The notes under the pieces were generated by a model. That model was not told the origin of the DNA and searched no databases. It saw nothing but the letters and a program-made list of their open reading frames with translations. From Chamaea fasciata (lineage: Eukaryota > Chordata > Aves > Passeriformes > Sylviidae): a stretch of DNA of 64,000 nucleotides. The position numbers and the translations under genes were made by a program. Numbering within the stretch: position 1 is the first letter of the stretch; each line of letters opens with the position of its first letter. Of the stretch, positions 11,506 to 22,322 are shown in pieces. The stretch covers positions 92,830,646-92,894,645 of the forward strand of contig JARCOQ010000003.1 in NCBI GenBank assembly GCA_029207755.1, in the 5' to 3' direction.

Positions 11506-12324
11506 TACAGGAGAAGCAGAGCCATACCATCTGTTCCACTTTTCTAAATACAGTAGCTCAAGGGAACTGTACAGCTGCTCATTTATCAAATTTTACAAGT
11601 ACCTGTAAAGAAAAATGTTTTGTTTGGATGAAATCCATTTCCAGCTCTCAATTTTTTTTTTTTTTTTCTCCAATAGCATTGACTAGTGTAAATAGCTGAT
11701 CTCAGCAAGTCACACTCAAGCCATTGAGACTTTAGGGACTTATTAGTGAAAGTAGAATTAATAAACTAACAAATTCCTAGTGTGTACACTCAAGCCAAGA
11801 ACAGTACTAGGTATCCCCATGACATATTTATTTTTCAGCTGGAAAATATACTCAGCAACTCCCCAGCCTGCAAAAAATACTTACAATTTTCTTTTTTGAT
11901 AGAAGCAGTATTCCCTCATTTTGTCTCATCATCTCTCTCTCAGACTGCAAAGTGCATGAGGATAATGAATGACATTATTTGCACTGCAATGATTTGACTC
12001 AAGTAATGGAAGCACCGATCTTCTGAAGAAAGCTGACAGCAGTGAATCTCAGATGTTGCTGGGAAAACAAACAGGCAATTACTGGCATTTGACAGCTGAA
12101 CTTCCCAGCTGAACAGGAAATATGAAAGAAGACTCCCTGAATCAGTCTCCAAATGATTTCTTTAGAAACCCCAAACCACCACAAAAACAACAAAACCCAA
12201 CACAACAAAAATGTATATTGAACATTTACATTTATAGTGTAGGAGGGAAAATATAGATATCAAAAGAAGAAAATCAAATTTGATACATTTGTAAATATAG
12301 TTTGCACTGGGAACTCACAATGAG
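11506..12324. other. Unique DNA between repeat copies
   Basis: No gene or element recognised. There is a T run of about 17 at 11651-11667. A minus-strand frame at 11999-12208 is short and unsupported. Confidence 0.6.
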
Positions 12325-12807
12325 GGGGTCCCCAGAACAAAGATATCAACCTGATGGAGTGAGTCCAGAGGAGGTCACCAATTGGATGAGAGGGATGGAG
12401 CACCTCTGCTATGAGGGAAGGGAGAGAAAATTAGAATTGTTAAGCCTGGAAATGAAAAGTCCTTGGGGTGACCTAATTGCAGCCTTCCAGTACCTGAAGG
12501 GATAAGGTACAGGAACAACAGGGCAAGATTTTTACCAGGGCGTGTAGTGACAGGACAAGAGGGAATGGCTCTAAACTAAAAGAGAATAGGTTTAGATTGG
12601 ATATTAGGAAAAAGTAAGGGTGGTGAGGTACTAAAACATTTTGCCTGAGGAAGCTGTGGATGTCCCATCCATGTCCCATCCTGGTTCAAGACCAGGTTCA
12701 ATGGGGCTCTGAGAAACATGGTCTAGTGGAAGGTGTCCTTCTCCACAGCAGGGGGTTGGAAGTGGACTTCCAGGTCCCTACCAACCCAAACCATTCTATG
12801 ATTTTAT
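12325..12807 (+). mobile_element. CR1 LINE 3' end, sense, 5'-truncated
   Basis: The CR1 3' region runs in order: the ORF2 end (GGAGTGAGTCCAGAGGAGG near 12356), GGAGCACCTCTGCTATGA (near 12398), the TTCCAGTACCTGAAGGG stretch, GACAAGAGGGAATGGC (near 12553), TTTAGATTGGATATTAGGAA (near 12591), and the tail ACCCAAACCATTCTATGATT. Orientation is opposite to the copy at 9.6-10.2 kb, so the two are inverted around the GC-rich block. Frames are broken. Confidence 0.92.
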
Positions 12808-13182
12808 ACTCCCATGAGCTACAGGCAAACCTGTGCTCCCATGCCTGGAGCAAGTCCTCCCTCCTTCTTCACTGACCTTGGTGCACAGCTGTTCCTTTCA
12901 CATATTCTCATTCCTCTCCCTGTCCGCAATTACTTCTCAGCAATAGCGCTTTTGTTGTTTTGTGGGGTTTTTTTGGCTTCTAAAATACATTATCACAGAG
13001 GTGCTACTACTGCCTCTTCTGTGCTCAGCCTTCACCACCAGCAGGTCTATCTTGGACCCAGGTGCCATTGGCTTTGTTGGACATAAGGGAAGATTACAGC
13101 AGCTTCTCAGAGAAGCCAGCCTTGTACCCACCACCCCCCTGCTATTACCCAGACATTGCCGTGAAAACCCAATATAGCTTAT
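12808..13182. mobile_element. Avian dispersed repeat, probably ERV-derived
   Basis: The segment follows the CR1 tail directly and is GC-richer than the unique DNA beyond it. It contains ACATTATCACAGAGGTGCTA (about 12987-13006), CATTGGCTTTGTTGGACATA (about 13066-13085) and GAGAAGCCAGCC, a set that I recall from a repeated bird sequence with the same order, seemingly LTR-retrotransposon in origin. Orientation and family cannot be fixed here. No coding domain is present. Confidence 0.42.
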
Positions 13183-15911
13183 TCCCAGGAGTTATCCTTG
13201 CATTTTGAGCAATACAGGAGGTTAGCACAAGGTATATTTCTGATGTGTCAGGCAGTAAATTTCAAGAGCTGTCCTTGATCCTGGAGTAAATTAGGATATA
13301 GTGCTAGCACATAGGAGACTTTACACATTGGTTGTTCTATTCAGAGCATTCTTACTGACACGTCCTTATCTCTGTTTTCTTCCTTTAGCTTCAAGAACTA
13401 AAAGCTATTGGGAAAATGTAAATATCTTGAGGAAAGTGGGTCAGTGGGATCACTTGACTGTGGAATCCTGAATCTCATAAAAAACTTGGCAATCTAAAGA
13501 CTCATATGAAGAAAAAAAGTTGGCCATTTAGAAGAAATGTTTCTGGCCTCTCAAATTTCTTTTGGGGATTTAAATGAGGGTATTATGTTATGCCTGTTTA
13601 ATTGGATCTTTCCAAATACACAGTGCTCTATAATGGAACCCAGATATATATTTCCTTATAATGTTAAATGAAAAAAAAAGGAAGTGTTGATCCCACAAAA
13701 GGGTAATGGTTTTTCAGACATCAAATGACAGTTCATAGTGATGATTTTATATTGGTTAAAAATACCACATAAAATGCAGATTTAAATGTAAACACTGAAA
13801 TGTATACAGAAAATTAAACAAAGTCCCTGTTATCTCTCTTGCTGTCACTTTTCTTAGCAGACAATCATAACCGTTCTCCTATCATTTTTAAAGCTGAAAA
13901 ATCCACTGCAGTGTCATTTCCATTTTATAAAAATATTTTTTCTGTTCCTATTAGTATTTAGGGATAAATTTATATGGTAGACTCCAGAGCTATTTTGGGT
14001 CCTGATAGCAGTATATCTGTGAAAAGCCAGACTAGCAAATAGAACACATGGCAGAAAATTTATTTGTTGTTCTACACAGACATAATCCAAACTTCACTCT
14101 TCTCTCTGAAATAGAAGCCAGCTGAAAACCCAAAGAAAATTTTGTGAGAAAAAATTCTAACAGCAATGAAGCCTCCACACTGATGAATTTTTTATAGATT
14201 TTAGTATGTAGCTATGATTTTTAAGTTTGTGCAGAAGTGAAGCCAAATTCCTCCCCCAAGAATTTCAGATTCCTTGATAGGAATTTTTTCTTCCCCTTTT
14301 AAGTTTCAATTTTGTACGAAGGTCCAAAATGAGCAGTCGTAGTACATGGGATATGGTAATTATAACTTTCTAGATTTTGCTTTTTTCTGGTTCTAATGTG
14401 TATATGTGCATTTGTTAAACATGAACACAGTTTGTGGGATTTTAAATAGTAGACCTGAACTGCACAGTTCAAATACTTCTCTGTGCTCTGTATGGCAGGT
14501 TGTAACTTTGTGTTTGTACAGTAAAAATTCAAATAAGTTTTAATACTCATGAAGGGTTACAAAACACTTAACTAATTAATATATTAAACTGCTAGTATTT
14601 TCAGTATCAATGTTATGTAAATAAAAGACCTAAAAAATATTTTCACTAGTACGTGGAAAAAATATTACCTCCATTTCATCTGTGTTCAGCTCAGTGGATA
14701 AAAATGATCCATATTCCGTTTATAAAGTTAAGCTTATTTGAGCTGTCAGGTGAAAAGAGAGAGAATGAGGAAAGTAAGAGAATGCTGAATTGTCCACATA
14801 TTGAATGTGGGCATTTTGTTTAGGAAAAAAATATAACAGAAAGGGAATAGTTGAAAATGGGAAAAGAACTCCTGAATAGCAGGTGATAAAGCAGAAAGAA
14901 CAGAATCTGGTGTACCACAAGTACAGCTAATCTCATCAATGATTTGTATACTACCCTGGCTGCAAAAGTTTGTAATACTGAAGATTTCTTCCATAAGAAC
15001 TAGACATGAAATATGTCTCTTTGATTCAAAACCGAAAGAAAACTGAAGAAACACTGCTTTTTCCTTTATTCAAAATCCAGTGTATTTTTTTAATTTGGGT
15101 CATGCCCCAGTTTTCAGCTGAATGCCGTGACTCTACAAGAATTCTAAAAGCACAGGGAAAAACTGAGATATTGCTACATGTGCCTTGCTTCTTATTTATT
15201 AATATTTTAGTACTGAGGGATTGCATACTTTATATTTCAGAGCACTGTCAAGAGCAGAACAAATTATTTGTAAAATAATTAATTAAATAGTTTATTTGAT
15301 GAATCCAATCTTATTCTTTCCATGTAGAAAACACACACATGGTCTTAATTTGCCCAAATATTGCTTTACTTAAAATAAATGCAAAGATTTTTCAAATATT
15401 TTTCTTTATTTCCTAGTTCTGAGATATTTCCTGCATTTCTCTGAAAATGTGTGAGAGGGATACTTGAGATTTCTATGGTTTTATTTCCACACACTGGCTA
15501 ATTTTTCTTCCCATCTCTAATCCAATAACATAATCAAATTATACTTCTGAAGAAATCAGGAAACAGACATAAGAGACTGAAAATAGCTATGTAACAACCA
15601 GAACAACATTTCTTCTAATAATGTGAAGTTTAAGTTATATGTGGAACACGAGGGAGATCAATGATGTTACTGCAATGCCACTGTCAATCAATTACATTTA
15701 AAAGGTAACTGGGATTGGGAGAAGTTTCCAATAAGTGGGAGAGAGAAAATATCAGACATATTTTCAAGAAGGACAGAAGATCTGTGTAACTGTGGGCTAC
15801 TCAACCATACCTCAGTCCTTGTGTAGATGATGGAGCAATTATTCGTCAAAAATATTTCTAGACACATAAAGGACAAGAAAGTGATTAGGAGTAATTAGCA
15901 TGGAAGGGAAA
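13183..15911. other. Unique AT-rich DNA, no gene seen
   Basis: About 2.7 kb with no transposable element recognised. Frames at 14746-15054 (minus) and 15006-15278 (plus) overlap head to head and are Phe/Ser-rich; neither has a recognisable domain or splice context. Confidence 0.6.
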
Positions 15912-16615
15912 TCGTTTAACCAATATGACAGCCTTCTACAATGATGTGGCTAGTGGTAGGTGATGGAAGAGCAGTGGATGTGTTTACCTCAACTTTAATA
16001 ATGCTTTGGACACATTATCCCATAACATCCTCACAGACAAACTGACAAAGTACAGATTAGGTGAGCACACTGTGAGGTGAATCAAATGAGCTACCAGACC
16101 CAGAAGGTTTTCAGTGGTACAGAATTCAGTTGGTGGCAAGTAAAAACTAGTAAGTTTTGCTCCTGAGGCCAGTAGTCTATAACATTTTCATCATGAACCT
16201 GTACTCTAGGAGAGAGTGCATCTTCAGCAAGTTGACAGATGATACAAAACTGTGGAGTGACTGATACACCAGACAGGTGTGTTGCCACTCTGGGAGACCT
16301 CAACAGACTGGAGGATCAAGCCAATATGGATCTCATAAAGTTCAACAAGGAAAAATGTGAAGACCTGCATCTGAGGACGAGTAAACCCAAGTATCTCTGC
16401 CCACAGGGAACCAACTGGCTAGCAAGCTATACCTCAGAGAATAACCTTTGGAGTCCTCATGGGCAGCAAGGTGTATCACCCAGCAGCGCATCCTGGTGGC
16501 AGAGAAGGCCTGTGGCATACTGGTCTGCATTAGGAAGAGCATCACCATGGCCAGCAAGTGAAGTAAGTCAATGTTGTACTCAGTTCTGGACCCAATGGTC
16601 TCAAGACATTTTTGT
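15912..16615 (+). mobile_element. CR1 LINE fragment, reverse-transcriptase region, sense
   Basis: In order it carries the CR1 segments for GRAVD-type (near 15970), the SHNIL-type stretch (near 16018), the palm core and the RNA-binding part with NMDLIKFNKEKC (about 16323-16360), ending at TTCTGGACCCA (about 16590). The catalytic box reads LTDDTKL (about 16230-16250): both Asp codons remain but the Phe-Ala before them is altered. The SGVPQGS part just upstream is scrambled and shortened. The open frame at 16239-16715 is a surviving stretch of this dead ORF2, running out of the element into unique DNA. It is therefore a pseudo-coding remnant and not a host gene. Confidence 0.88.
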
Positions 16616-17515
16616 AACCTCAGCTACCCTTGTATTCTGTGATTACAGATATCTGCTGTGTGTGTGCTTTGGCTGTATAGAGCTGATTGGGAGTTTGTAT
16701 TCATTATTTCTATAAAACCTGCAAAATATTTTGATAAGCTTTCTTTTGCTCTCTCATTGGAAGTTTTGAGCTGCAAGATCTTGAATGAAAAAAAATACAA
16801 GGCCTTCCACAAAATTGACTGAAGGAATAAATGCTCACAAAATCAACCAATCAAAAGCAATTCACTATGAAAATATTCTCCAAAATTTTCACACTCTGTG
16901 CACCCACACAGAAAACAGCAAAGTGCGTTACTTGGTTTAATTCTGAAGATTTTACAGGGAAAAAACCACAAACCACATATATTACCACCTTTTGCATCTC
17001 ACAGCTGAAAAAACACCTGCCAGCTAACATTTCATTGGCATTATAAATTTTAAAAAGGAATAAAAATTTCATTATGCATCAATTTTCTCTGTAATTTAAT
17101 GCTTTAAGGAATGTTTTTCTCACCTTCTAATCTTATGTCCCCCATCCAAATATTTTAATGACATTACTGTGGAATATGGCTTCTGTAAAAAGTAAAAAAC
17201 CAAAATTAAAACCAAACCAATCAACAAATAACAAAATGACCTTAAGTACTCATAAGAAGAGGATGGAAAAGAATAACTCTTGCAATTCACAGTGTAAACT
17301 TCTTGGGACAGGAAAAGTCTCTGCAGTCTTTCTTTCTCATTTTTTCTCATTTTCCCATGCAGTGATCTGGAGAAAGGAGACCCCTATTATTCTGTATCCT
17401 TCTCTGTCTTCTCCAAGAGTTGCTATGGTTACAAACTATTCAAGCAGACTGGCATTTCTGTGCACACAATCGCTGTGCTTTGCAAAAAAGAACTGAGGTC
17501 TCCCATACGTTCTAT
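16616..17515. other. Unique AT-rich DNA, no gene seen
   Basis: A plus-strand frame at 17158-17496 (112 codons) is Lys/Ser/Asn-rich at its start and hydrophobic later. It has no recognised domain and ends just before the LTR insertion, with no splice donor in frame that I trust. Confidence 0.55.
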
Positions 17516-17520
17516 TCCTC
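17516..17520. repeat. Target-site duplication of LTR A, left copy (TCCTC)
   Basis: TCCTC here is repeated exactly at 18033-18037, directly outside the TG...CA ends of the LTR. Five-base duplications fit class III (ERVL-type) integration. Confidence 0.85.
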
Positions 17521-18032
17521 TGTAGTCGTTTGAAAGCAAAACAAATGAGAGGCTCCAAGTCAGAGATACAATTTAATAGGAAGAAAGGAAAGAAAGTAAA
17601 ATAAAATAGATGCAATAATACAAAAGACCACTGACAGAGTCAGAATACAACCGGAGCCTAGTGATGGAAGCAGTCCAGATGAGGTGGTCTTCCTGACGCA
17701 GTGATCCTGTAGAAAGGTCTGGTAGCTCGGGTCCTCTGGGAATCCACTGGATAAGGGCCCCTCTGGTGTCCAGAGTCTCAGTTTATATCTAGGCTGGAAT
17801 GCTTGGTTCCTCCCTCTGGGCGGAGCATCTCACAATGGGATGGTGAGTCATGTGATAAGGCCTGATGGGCCCATTAACAGGAGGTAGTCCAGGAGGGGGT
17901 TATCTGTGAAGCAAAGGTGCTGAAGGGCCCATTAACAGAAGATAAGCCAGAGTGGGGGAGGCAGGGAGCACTGCCTCACCTGGTTTCAACAGTTCATGAA
18001 GATGGTGATAGAATATACTTCAACCCAGGACA
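17521..18032 (-). mobile_element. Solo LTR A, ERVL-type, antisense
   Basis: The 512-base element starts TGTAGTCGTTTG and ends CAACCCAGGACA on the plus strand, so its own sense strand begins TGTCCTGGGTTG and ends in CA. It is flanked by TCCTC on both sides. On its sense strand I see, upstream to downstream, two copies of CTGTTAATGGGCCC (17925-17938, then 17867-17880), an AP-1 palindrome TGAGTCA/TGACTCA (17844-17850), a GC box CCGCCC (17818-17823), a TATAAA (17782-17787) and an ATTAAA polyadenylation-type signal (17572-17577). With no internal retroviral region beside it, it is a solo LTR left by recombination between the two ends of a provirus. It closely matches LTR C at 54.7 kb. Confidence 0.88.
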
Positions 18033-18037
18033 TCCTC

Positions 18038-20200
18038 TCATCTTCCGTACCGCCTACCCTCTACTTCTTTCAGAACTTTACCCTTTGAAAACTCTTAGAG
18101 AGGTTTGTTTAATTAGGGATGTGGAACATTTTCCAGTACCAGGTTAACAATAATGACATTTCTCTCATGTCTAAATGAGAGGATTTTGTAACTGCAAATA
18201 TGTGCACATAATTACATATGAATATCAGTCCTCTGGAGTTCAAAAGACTTACATAAGGAAAGTTATGTGTGAATTTTTATTTGTCATTTACATTATATTC
18301 TCATCTCCAGTAAAGATCACTAAAAGATGATTCTCAGAGTGTATCTAGGGAATTGTTTAATGTGGAAATTCTAGGCTTCGTTTTAGTACCATACTAATTC
18401 TTAGAAGATAAATGCAAATCTGTTTACGCATTTAAAAATGTATTTGTTCATATAAAAGAAAAGGACTAGCATTATATTTTTAATATATGTATATATTTTT
18501 TAATATTTTTTGCTTCAACAAACAAAATCCACTTTTAATGCAATCAAACACTTTAAACTACAACAGTCAAAACTGGAAAATCATTGTGAAATATATAACT
18601 GGTTTCAGTATCTCTTTAGGCCTAAAAACCTATGTGCACACCACTGGTTAAAGTTACAAATTCCTGTGCAATTTATTTGCAGTAAGTGCAAGATTTAAAA
18701 TAGTTTCTATGCCTCAATGGCTTCCAATGTTTTTTAAATAATTATGATCTGAATCTCATAGTTCATGCCATTTGGATACTGCTGAGCTGGGCAATCTTTA
18801 TAAAAAGTCATTGCAATACCATGTCTTATGCCATGGTTGATTTTGGAATTAATTTATAATTTTTGCTGCTTCAGATTTTCTTTTTCTCAGTGGCATTTTC
18901 CATCTTTTCAGAGCAGCAGCTTCACAGCTTCTGTCATTGATAATCTGTTACCACTTCTGATCAGTTGTGGGAGATGCATTACTTTGACACAACTCCTGTG
19001 ATTCATTTGATTGAGTTTTTCATTACCCACCTTTAGAGGGAACTTATTTGAACAGTTCTACAATAACTTTTATATCTTTCAATACTTTTCTGGTATCAAT
19101 ATAACCTTCTTCCACATTAAAAAAAGTCATCTGTAGACTACACGAGCAATTGCATGTTACATCTACCCTCAGTGGACATTGCTATCCCATGGAAAGCAAA
19201 CAAAAACTACATATTGATTTCTTTTACTTATCTATAATTGTTCTTTCCTACTATGTCATTCTGAGCTTTGGGTCTTACAGTCATCATGCAATAAAAGAAG
19301 GTTTATTTTTCTCCCCAAGCTGTTACTGAAGAAATGAGGGATTTTCAAAAGAGAAGTTTAATGAAACTTTCCAGACCAAATTTTCTGTTGAGTAAATTTT
19401 ACTGGTGTTTCTCAAGTTGGAGATGTTCCCAATTACTTGTTGATTTTTTGCCTTGTTTTCAGAAAATCTTTTGTGTATTACTGTGCAACAAAAAGCACAG
19501 AAGAGATAAGAATTTTGGTCAGAACTAGATAATTGTGAGTCAATGAAAAACACATGAATGCATCCATATGGTATCAGTAAGAGGGATTTTTCTGATTTTT
19601 TTTCTGTCAAGAGTATGGTATCTCTGTATGTGTGTATGCGTCTTATATACATTTAAGAACAGAAAGAATCCCCATCTGTTCAAGGTCTAATTTAGAGGAG
19701 GCATTTGAAGATTGAAATGCAAAATCTTGTCGACAGAATCAGATCCTTGTTTCATAAGCCACTTTTCTTTTACCTTTCCTGGAAATATGAGTTCAAGAAT
19801 CTGATAACTGTCTAACATCTGTTGACTAAAAATTCAATTTAGGCAACAAGGCTGCTGATATGTGAAAATCTGAGAATTAATGAGACAACAAAAATTTGAC
19901 AAGTCCCTTTAGACACTTACATTGGTTTGGGAAATAAAAGATGTTCTTTTGCATGGAAAAAGGTCTTAATAGTTCTTTTTAAAACAAGAAGGACTAAATA
20001 TTTGAAAAGTGCTATCAGCCAGAAGAGGAAGTTATAGACAGCTAGACCCATACATGCATATCTTAAAGTTTTTATATTCATGTGTTTTAGTTTAGGACAA
20101 TTCTGTGTGACAGACTCCAAAATGAGTTACGTCCCCTTTAGTTTTAACCAATCTCTTTTCACCAATAAGGAGAGACAAATGTGAGATTATATCAGTGAAA
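18038..20200. other. Unique AT-rich DNA, no gene seen
   Basis: About 2.2 kb with no element recognised. A minus-strand frame at 19323-19652 (109 codons) shows no domain and is overlapped by a plus-strand frame; neither looks coding. Confidence 0.6.
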
Positions 20201-21190
20201 AGATTACAGTTACTAAAAAGAAAAGCAGTAACAACCAAGGTAACAGCAATAAGCACTACATACAAAGGTGCTGACTCACATCTTCCCCCCCCCCCCCCAA
20301 AGAAAACAAAATGGCAGAGAAGCCCCTCCTCTGAAGATGGTGGAGAAGCCCCTCTATTCGATTATACATTTTTCTGACCCAGAGATGGGGCAACTGAGAG
20401 GCATTTTAATTTTTTTTTCCATTTTCAGTCTTGTGTGAACGGTGAGACAGTACAGGTGTTATAATTCATGCCATCACAATCAGAAGCCAAACTATTTCCT
20501 AATTACAATACATTATAAGCGTTTCTTGGCCTATCAGTTTTTGTTACACAGTATTGTTAATGCCTTAAAGCCAATCATCTAAAATTACCCCTCGTGTGTC
20601 CTACTAGAATGCATCTTTCATAGTTCTATTTCTCCAAAGTATCTAGTCTTATTTGCAAGGCCATCATCTGAAACTTGTTTCTAGTCTCATTCTCTCTCAA
20701 CGTCTGTCCTATTCCATGGCATTTCTAAGTCAGCATTATTTATCTCAAAGCTTGCATACAGATGTATCCTATGTGGAGCCTTCTGTCAGGCTTTGAGAAT
20801 TCTCTACAAATCCATTGCCCACACCCCTCCTCCTAAGATGGTGGAGAAGCCCCTCCTCCCAAGATTGCAGCCACCATAGCAGACCACATGTATCAGAAGA
20901 TAAAGCAAATAAGATGGAGAAGCCATGTTCTCCAATGCTCAGGGATGAAAAAAGAGAGCTTTTTCCTTACACTGCTTCAGCTTTTTGCGCTGCAACTCAA
21001 AGACATTCCCCAGGCAACCCTCTTTGGAGCCTGGAGAGAAACAAAAGAGAGCTCTGTGTGTCCATTTCCAGTTTAAAAGGGACCCCACACTCCCTCCTTT
21101 CTCTGAACATGGTGTAAAACACACAAACTCTGTTTTTAGGGTTGCTGAGTCTTCAGGTGACAGTAAAGCAGACTGTGTGGATTAATGGAG
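20201..21190. mobile_element. ERV-like unclassified repeat with a duplicated motif
   Basis: A 14-base C run (20285-20298) precedes GAGAAGCCCCTCCTC (20317-20331) and AAGATGGTGGAGAAGCCCCTC-type sequence (20335-20354). The latter recurs at 20835-20855, about 500 bases on, and weakly at 20910-20925. The intervening DNA (about 20450-20780) includes stretches such as TTACCCCTCGTGTGTCCTAC that I recall from songbird LTRs. The 500-base spacing of the shared motif may mark LTR ends or a tandem internal repeat. No TG...CA ends or target duplication could be fixed, so family and orientation stay open. Confidence 0.4.
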
Positions 21191-21556
21191 TAATATGAAA
21201 TACACAGGTTCAGGTTTGGGGTTTTTTGAGGGGTGATGGGGAACACCTAGGACACCATGAACTTCAGATTTTCTATGTCATGTGAATTTCTGAGTTGTTC
21301 TAGGGCATCTCAAAGTTTCCCATTACTAAGCAGTTGAAATCTTGCCTAAAACAGAATAAAAAATGGTTGGAAAGGTATTTTGGGCCTAACTGACCTCTCA
21401 ATCAATTTTTGAATGCCATTAAATTAGGAACTTGTGGTTTTAGAAATGACTGGGTATGATACATGTCAGCAATTGAGGAGTGCTAGGGATTAGTTTGGAT
21501 GAGTCTGAAAATCTGGCAATAATAAATATGTTTAGTGGAGCAAATGAAAAGTATAA
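21191..21556. other. Unique DNA between repeats
   Basis: No gene, RNA or element recognised. A short GGTTTGGGGTTTTTTGAGGGG patch lies near 21212-21232. Confidence 0.6.
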
Positions 21557-22067
21557 AATCATGGAATCATAGAATAAAATCATCAAGGTAGAAAAAGTTC
21601 CCAGGTCATTGAGTCACACCTTTCACTCTTTCACTGAACACCACCATGCCAACTAAAATGTAGCACTTAGTGACACATCCAGTTGTTTCTTGAAGACTTC
21701 TGAGGATGGTGACTCTACTACCTCTCTGGACAACCTGTTCCAATGTTTAACCAATCTCTGAGTGAAGAAACTCTTCCTGAACCTCCCCTGGTGCAGCTTG
21801 AGGCTATTTCCTCTTGTCATGTCACTGGTTGCCTGGGAGAAGAGGCCAATCAGCACCTTGTCACAACCACTTTTCAGATAGTTGTAGAGAGTGATAAGTT
21901 TTATCCTACACATCCTCTTCCCCAGAATAAACAATCACAGCTACTTAAGCTGCTCCTCATAGGATTTGTGTTTCAGATCCCTAGTCAGCTTCACATGCTT
22001 CTTTGGACACAATCCAGGGCCTCAATGTCATTCTTGAATTGAGAGGCCCAGAACTGAATACAGCATC
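21557..22067 (-). mobile_element. CR1 LINE 3' end, antisense, older copy
   Basis: It begins with the reversed CR1 terminus (ATCATGGAATCATAGAATAA), then the CR1 3' untranslated and ORF2-end landmarks CACATCCAGTTGTTTCTTGA (about 21677-21696), ACCTGTTCCAATGTTTAACC (about 21734-21753), TGGTGCAGCTTGAGGCTATT (about 21790-21809), TTGTCA and the CCCAGAACTGAATACAG end (about 22047-22063). The minus-strand frame at 21653-21934 is the remnant of the ORF2 C-terminus (it reads LKLHQGRFRKSFFTQRLVKH, a CR1-like end). It butts against a second copy at 22073. Confidence 0.9.
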
Positions 22068-22072
22068 AATTT

Positions 22073-22322
22073 ACAGAATCACAAAATGACTAGGTTGGAA
22101 GAGATCTTTAAGATCATCGAGTCCAACCCAGCCCTAACGCCTCAACTAAACCATGGCACCGAGTGCCACATCCAGTCTTTTTTGAAACATATCCAAGGAT
22201 GGTGACTCCACCACCTCCCCAGGCAGACCATTTCAGTACTTTATCACTCTTTCTGAAAAATATTCTTTTTCCTAATATCCAACCTATATTTCCCTTGGTG
22301 CAGCTTAAGACTATGTCCTCTT
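22073..22322 (-). mobile_element. CR1 LINE 3' tail, antisense, younger copy
   Basis: The start CAGAATCACAAAATGACTAG followed by GTTGGAAGAGATCTTTAAGA and TCATCGAGTCCAACCCAGCC is the reversed 3' end of a well-preserved CR1 subfamily. The landmarks CCAAGGATGGTGACTCCACC and GGTGCAGCTTAAGACTATGT follow. It is in the same orientation as the copy to its left, which lacks the rest of its 5' part: the younger element may have inserted into or at the edge of the older one. Confidence 0.92.

Noticed and set aside
16239..16715. 158-codon plus-strand frame as a possible gene
   Set aside because: Its middle reads as the CR1 polymerase remnant (NMDLIKFNKEKC) and it runs from the element into unique DNA.
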